From positions 80,575 to 144,574 of the forward strand of contig NZ_JAGGQG010000024.1 in the NCBI RefSeq assembly GCF_018613415.1: a DNA stretch of 64,000 nucleotides, read 5' to 3'. The notes below the pieces were generated by a model. That model saw nothing but the letters and a program-made list of their open reading frames with translations, did not search any database and was not told where the DNA came from. This stretch comes from Bacillus sp. ISL-18 (GTDB lineage: Bacteria > Bacillota > Bacilli > Bacillales > Cytobacillaceae). The position numbers and the translations under genes are program-made. Position 1 is the stretch's first letter; each line of letters begins with the position of its first letter. Shown piece by piece: positions 61,610-64,000 of this stretch.

Positions 61610-62806
61610 ATGATCAATAAAATTCGACTTATTTCATCTTTTCTTCTTACTAAACGATTACTCTTTTCGATCTTATGTATTTCGATCATTACTTATATTT
61701 CCAATCCCAAGCCTGCTGAAGCTCATGCCTATAGTGCAAGTTATACAAAAATAACCGTGGACAGTAAACACACCGAACTTGTCTTTACGCTTGATACCTT
61801 ATCCATTCTTGAATTAATACCCTCAATTGATGCGAATAAAAACTTTGTCCTTGAAAAGTCGGAAATCACTAAAAACAAACATCATCTTGAAGAGCTAATT
61901 GAGGAGGGTCTTACCCTGGATAAAGGAAACAAGGAACAAACTCCTAAAATAGAAAGTATGAAACTTGTTAAAAAAGAAAATAAAGAATTTCTGTCTACCT
62001 ATATGACGTTCCCGGCCTTTTCACCTGGTGACACGATTAACTATAATGATGGTTTTTATTTTCATGACACGGGTACCAACTATGTCAACTTGATCACGGC
62101 TACGATAAATGGGGAATCTACCGAAGGCGTCTTACAAGGAAAAGAGCGGACCTGGACGGTTTTAGTAACAGAAATTCAGCAGGAGCAAGGGCACACGGCA
62201 CAGCCTGATTCTCATCAAGTGCAGCCGAAGCCGGCCGCACCGCCTGTTGAAGAAACGCCTGCCACATCTTTGTTTTCCTTTTTTAAACTAGGCATGCTTC
62301 ATATCTTAACAGGCTATGATCACTTGCTATTCTTGCTAGCTTTACTGCTTCGAAAGCAAACCTTTAAACAGTACGCGGCGATTGTCACATCATTTACGAT
62401 TGCCCATAGTATTACGCTTAGTCTGGCGGTATTGGGGTGGATTACGCTCCCTTCACGGTTTGTCGAGGCCGTGATTGCCTTTAGTATTTGTTATGTTGCG
62501 CTTGAGAATATTTTTAGAAAAAAAATCCGCTATCGCTGGAGCATCACGTTTTTGTTTGGTTTGATTCACGGCCTCGGCTTTGCGACAATTTTAAAAGAGA
62601 TGGCCATTCCAAAGAGTCACTTGGCCGTGGCGCTGATTAATTTCAATTTGGGGATTGAGGCGGTTCAGTTGACGATTGTCTGTCTGCTGCTTCCGTTATT
62701 ATCGTACTTATTTAAGTTGAAGAACTCTGGAAAAGTAGTCACCTACGGTTCGTATGCGATTGTGGCGTTAGGTGCGATTTGGCTGTTCCAGCGGTTGTTC
62801 CTATAA
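61610..62806 (+). CDS. HupE/UreJ-family membrane protein with extracellular N-terminal domain
   Basis: A 398-residue protein. A signal peptide (LLFSILCISIITYI) precedes an extracellular domain of about 170 residues with the EF-hand-like loop DANKNFVLEKSE. A Pro-rich linker follows, then a C-terminal six-helix HupE/UreJ_2 domain: FFKLGMLHILTGYDHLLFLL, FTIAHSITLSLAVLG, FGLIHGLGFATIL and LINFNLGIEAVQLTIVCLLL. The His/Asp residues in these helices are typical of proposed nickel/cobalt-type permeases. Substrate unproven. ATG 61610 lacks a strong ribosome site (GGGGG lies 18 bp upstream). No hydrogenase or urease genes are nearby. Confidence 0.85.
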   Translation: MINKIRLISSFLLTKRLLFSILCISIITYISNPKPAEAHAYSASYTKITVDSKHTELVFTLDTLSILELIPSIDANKNFVLEKSEITKNKHHLEELIEEGLTLDKGNKEQTPKIESMKLVKKENKEFLSTYMTFPAFSPGDTINYNDGFYFHDTGTNYVNLITATINGESTEGVLQGKERTWTVLVTEIQQEQGHTAQPDSHQVQPKPAAPPVEETPATSLFSFFKLGMLHILTGYDHLLFLLALLLRKQTFKQYAAIVTSFTIAHSITLSLAVLGWITLPSRFVEAVIAFSICYVALENIFRKKIRYRWSITFLFGLIHGLGFATILKEMAIPKSHLAVALINFNLGIEAVQLTIVCLLLPLLSYLFKLKNSGKVVTYGSYAIVALGAIWLFQRLFL

Positions 62807-62880
62807 TTTAAAAGCCTGGGTGTATCGAACCCTGTAAAAAGTTATCCACAAGTAGGAAATCTATCATTTCCTAGAACACA

Positions 62881-62913
62881 AAAAAGGCGTATGAATTGGC
62901 ATACGTCTTCTTT
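62881..62913 (+). terminator. Terminator after the HupE-like gene
   Basis: GGCGTATG and CATACGTC arms around AATTGG, with flanking A and T-rich ends (TTCTTTC). Confidence 0.7.
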
Positions 62914-63053
62914 CAATGTTTAAAAAATCATTACTAGTTCTTTTTGACATCTTGAATGATACTATATTTAGTCATTTCACTTAATGTCGAATATGGTATT
63001 CAGAAAGGATCTTCGTTACCAATTTAAGATTTTTATATCTACTAACAGGAGAA

Positions 63054-63215
63054 ATGTTTGATGGCATAAAGAAAAAAATGGTTACTTTCCACTATCAATG
63101 GGGTAGTACATTCGTAAAGGGTGTTTGTTGTATCTGCACAAGAAAAGATACAAGCCAAAGTTTTTGGGTTGTAAATAGTTCATTACTCAATAGCCAAGAA
63201 ATTCCGGTCGATTAA
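63054..63215 (+). CDS. Candidate small ORF (53 aa), unsupported by homology
   Basis: MFDGIKKKMVTFHYQWGSTF opens a 53-residue frame containing VCCICTRK and ending EIPVD. AGGAG lies only 2 bp before the ATG, a poor spacing; the internal ATG at residue 9 has none. It ends directly before the terminator at 63217, which hints at a transcribed unit. Nothing else is recognisable in the 62914-63378 gap. Confidence 0.25.
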   Translation: MFDGIKKKMVTFHYQWGSTFVKGVCCICTRKDTSQSFWVVNSSLLNSQEIPVD

Positions 63216-63216
63216 A

Positions 63217-63260
63217 AAAACAAAGGAAATGGAGTTTTTCGTTTCCTTTGTTTTCTTTTT
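63217..63260. terminator. Bidirectional terminator
   Basis: AAACAAAGGAAA and TTTCCTTTGTTT arms around an interior TGGAGTTTTTCG loop, with A and T runs on each side. Confidence 0.8.
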
Positions 63261-63378
63261 TGCCCGTTGGCAACTACTTAATTGGAGTAATCTCCTTATG
63301 TCATTAGTCCCATTACAGATTTTAGGGGATTTTTAATGAAATGATATTATTTGATATACCTTTCACAGGAGGCTGCAA

Positions 63379-63630
63379 ATGTTTAAAATAAAGTTTCAGA
63401 AAAGAACTATTAAAGTAAAAGCCGGTCCTTTCAGCTTATTTATTAAAAGGAATTTTAAGGTGATCTATACATTAAACGATATTTTGTTAGGGCTTGAATT
63501 TTTAATAGGAAGTGTATTATTTCTTTTTCCATCTACGGAAACTCTAGCTGTTTGTTTATTTATAACAGGAAGTACCCAAATGCTTATACGTCCTGTAATC
63601 CGTTTATTTAATGAAATCCAATTAAAATAA
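63379..63630 (+). CDS. YrhK-like small membrane protein
   Basis: An 83-residue protein with a basic N-terminus (FQKRTIKVKAGPFSLFIKRN) and two helices (about 35-52 and 56-75). The segment IYTLNDILLGLEFLIGSVLF followed by LFITGSTQMLIRPVIRLFN matches the YrhK domain of Bacillus and archaea. Function unknown. ATG 63379 has AGGAGG 8-13 bp upstream. Single gene ending at its own terminator. Confidence 0.82.
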   Translation: MFKIKFQKRTIKVKAGPFSLFIKRNFKVIYTLNDILLGLEFLIGSVLFLFPSTETLAVCLFITGSTQMLIRPVIRLFNEIQLK

Positions 63631-63690
63631 AAAGTTACCTAATACCACTATCGAGGGATGGCTTTATGACACGGGAAAGCAGCTGAGCAT

Positions 63691-63733
63691 AAAATAGGAT
63701 GCTACCAAATGAAATTGGAGGCATCCTATTTTT
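63691..63733 (+). terminator. Terminator after the YrhK-like gene
   Basis: AAAATAGGATGC and GCATCCTATTTTT arms around an 18-base loop. Confidence 0.85.
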
Positions 63734-63825
63734 CTTTGAACAGAAGAAACATTCCCTTAGGCTATTCAAATTCAATTCTTGGCTGGCCGGGTTGCGTACA
63801 ATCTGTTCTGGCAGAAAAGGCCACG

Positions 63826-63978
63826 GTAAATGAAGCTCTTTCATTGCCCGATGAGGTGAATTTTATCCCGACACAGTAAATGAAATGCCTTTTCTTTGCC
63901 CGATGAGATGCATTTTATCCCGACACTGTAAATGAAATACCTTTTCTTTGACCGTTGAGGTGCATTTTATCCCGACTC
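63826..63978. repeat. Three tandem ~51-bp repeats
   Basis: Three imperfect units begin GTAAATGAA at 63826, 63876 and 63928. Each contains CCCGATGAGGTGCATTTTAT (with small variants such as GACCGTTGAGG in the third) and ends TCCCGAC. Spacing is 50-52 bp. There is no ORF across them. They resemble the GTCGGGATAAAATGC-type repeats seen in Bacillus intergenic DNA. The array may continue past the window edge. Confidence 0.8.
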
Positions 63979-64000
63979 GGGATTAAGTCCATATAATTGT

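Noticed and set aside
63826..63978. CRISPR array
   Set aside because: Units are about 51 bp and contiguous, with no unique spacers between short repeats, and no cas genes are present.

Overview
The window is low-GC DNA from a Gram-positive, spore-former-type Bacillaceae (Bacillus or Neobacillus-like). The signs are strong AGGAGG-type ribosome sites, frequent TTG/GTG starts, Rho-independent terminators, ComK and LytR-CpsA-Psr families, a YesM/YesN two-component system, cre-like sites and a Bacillales capsule operon with an EAR-type RNA. I see no rRNA, tRNA, CRISPR array or prophage.

Layout. 0-6 kb: a GntR/LacI-type sugar regulator, then a patchwork of duplicated small genes (a DUF6241-like membrane protein, a 61-residue two-helix membrane peptide, an unlisted 35-residue peptide), a TerC protein and a membrane-anchored purine nucleosidase behind a guanine riboswitch. 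A truncated nucleosidase copy lies 3 kb away. 6-17 kb: a minus-strand sugar island with a membrane-anchored sugar-binding sensor, YesM-like kinase, YesN-like regulator, ribose-type ABC transporter, PfkB kinase, class II aldolase and D-lyxose isomerase. This suggests ketose-1-phosphate catabolism of a sugar such as lyxose or mannose. 17-21 kb: a second copy of the duplicated cassette, a ComK-family protein and two small XRE regulators. 20.7-41.3 kb: a surface-polysaccharide island. Its main operon runs right to left: chain-length/tyrosine-kinase/phosphatase genes, EAR RNA, galU, initiating sugar transferase, four glycosyltransferases, polymerase, pyruvyltransferase, flippase, rfbA and rfbB. It is flanked by acyltransferases, an LCP ligase, a beta-helix protein and an SGNH-like protein.

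41.3-63 kb: wreckage of a tungstate transporter (tupC, tupB, tupA, with an inversion), then large secreted proteins. These are a three-Ig-domain protein, a frameshifted M30-type metalloprotease, a propeller protein, a glucosaminidase with five Ig-like repeats, and a roughly 2,000-codon LTD/OB/PHP/Ig protein split by one in-frame stop. A GGDEF / EAL-HDOD / PilZ trio sits among them. The right end has a HupE/UreJ-like membrane protein, a YrhK-like protein and a 51-bp tandem repeat.

Four large genes are each disrupted by one small lesion (A-run frameshift, lost TG dinucleotide, two nonsense codons). That indicates either real surface-gene decay or phase variation, or residual sequencing errors.
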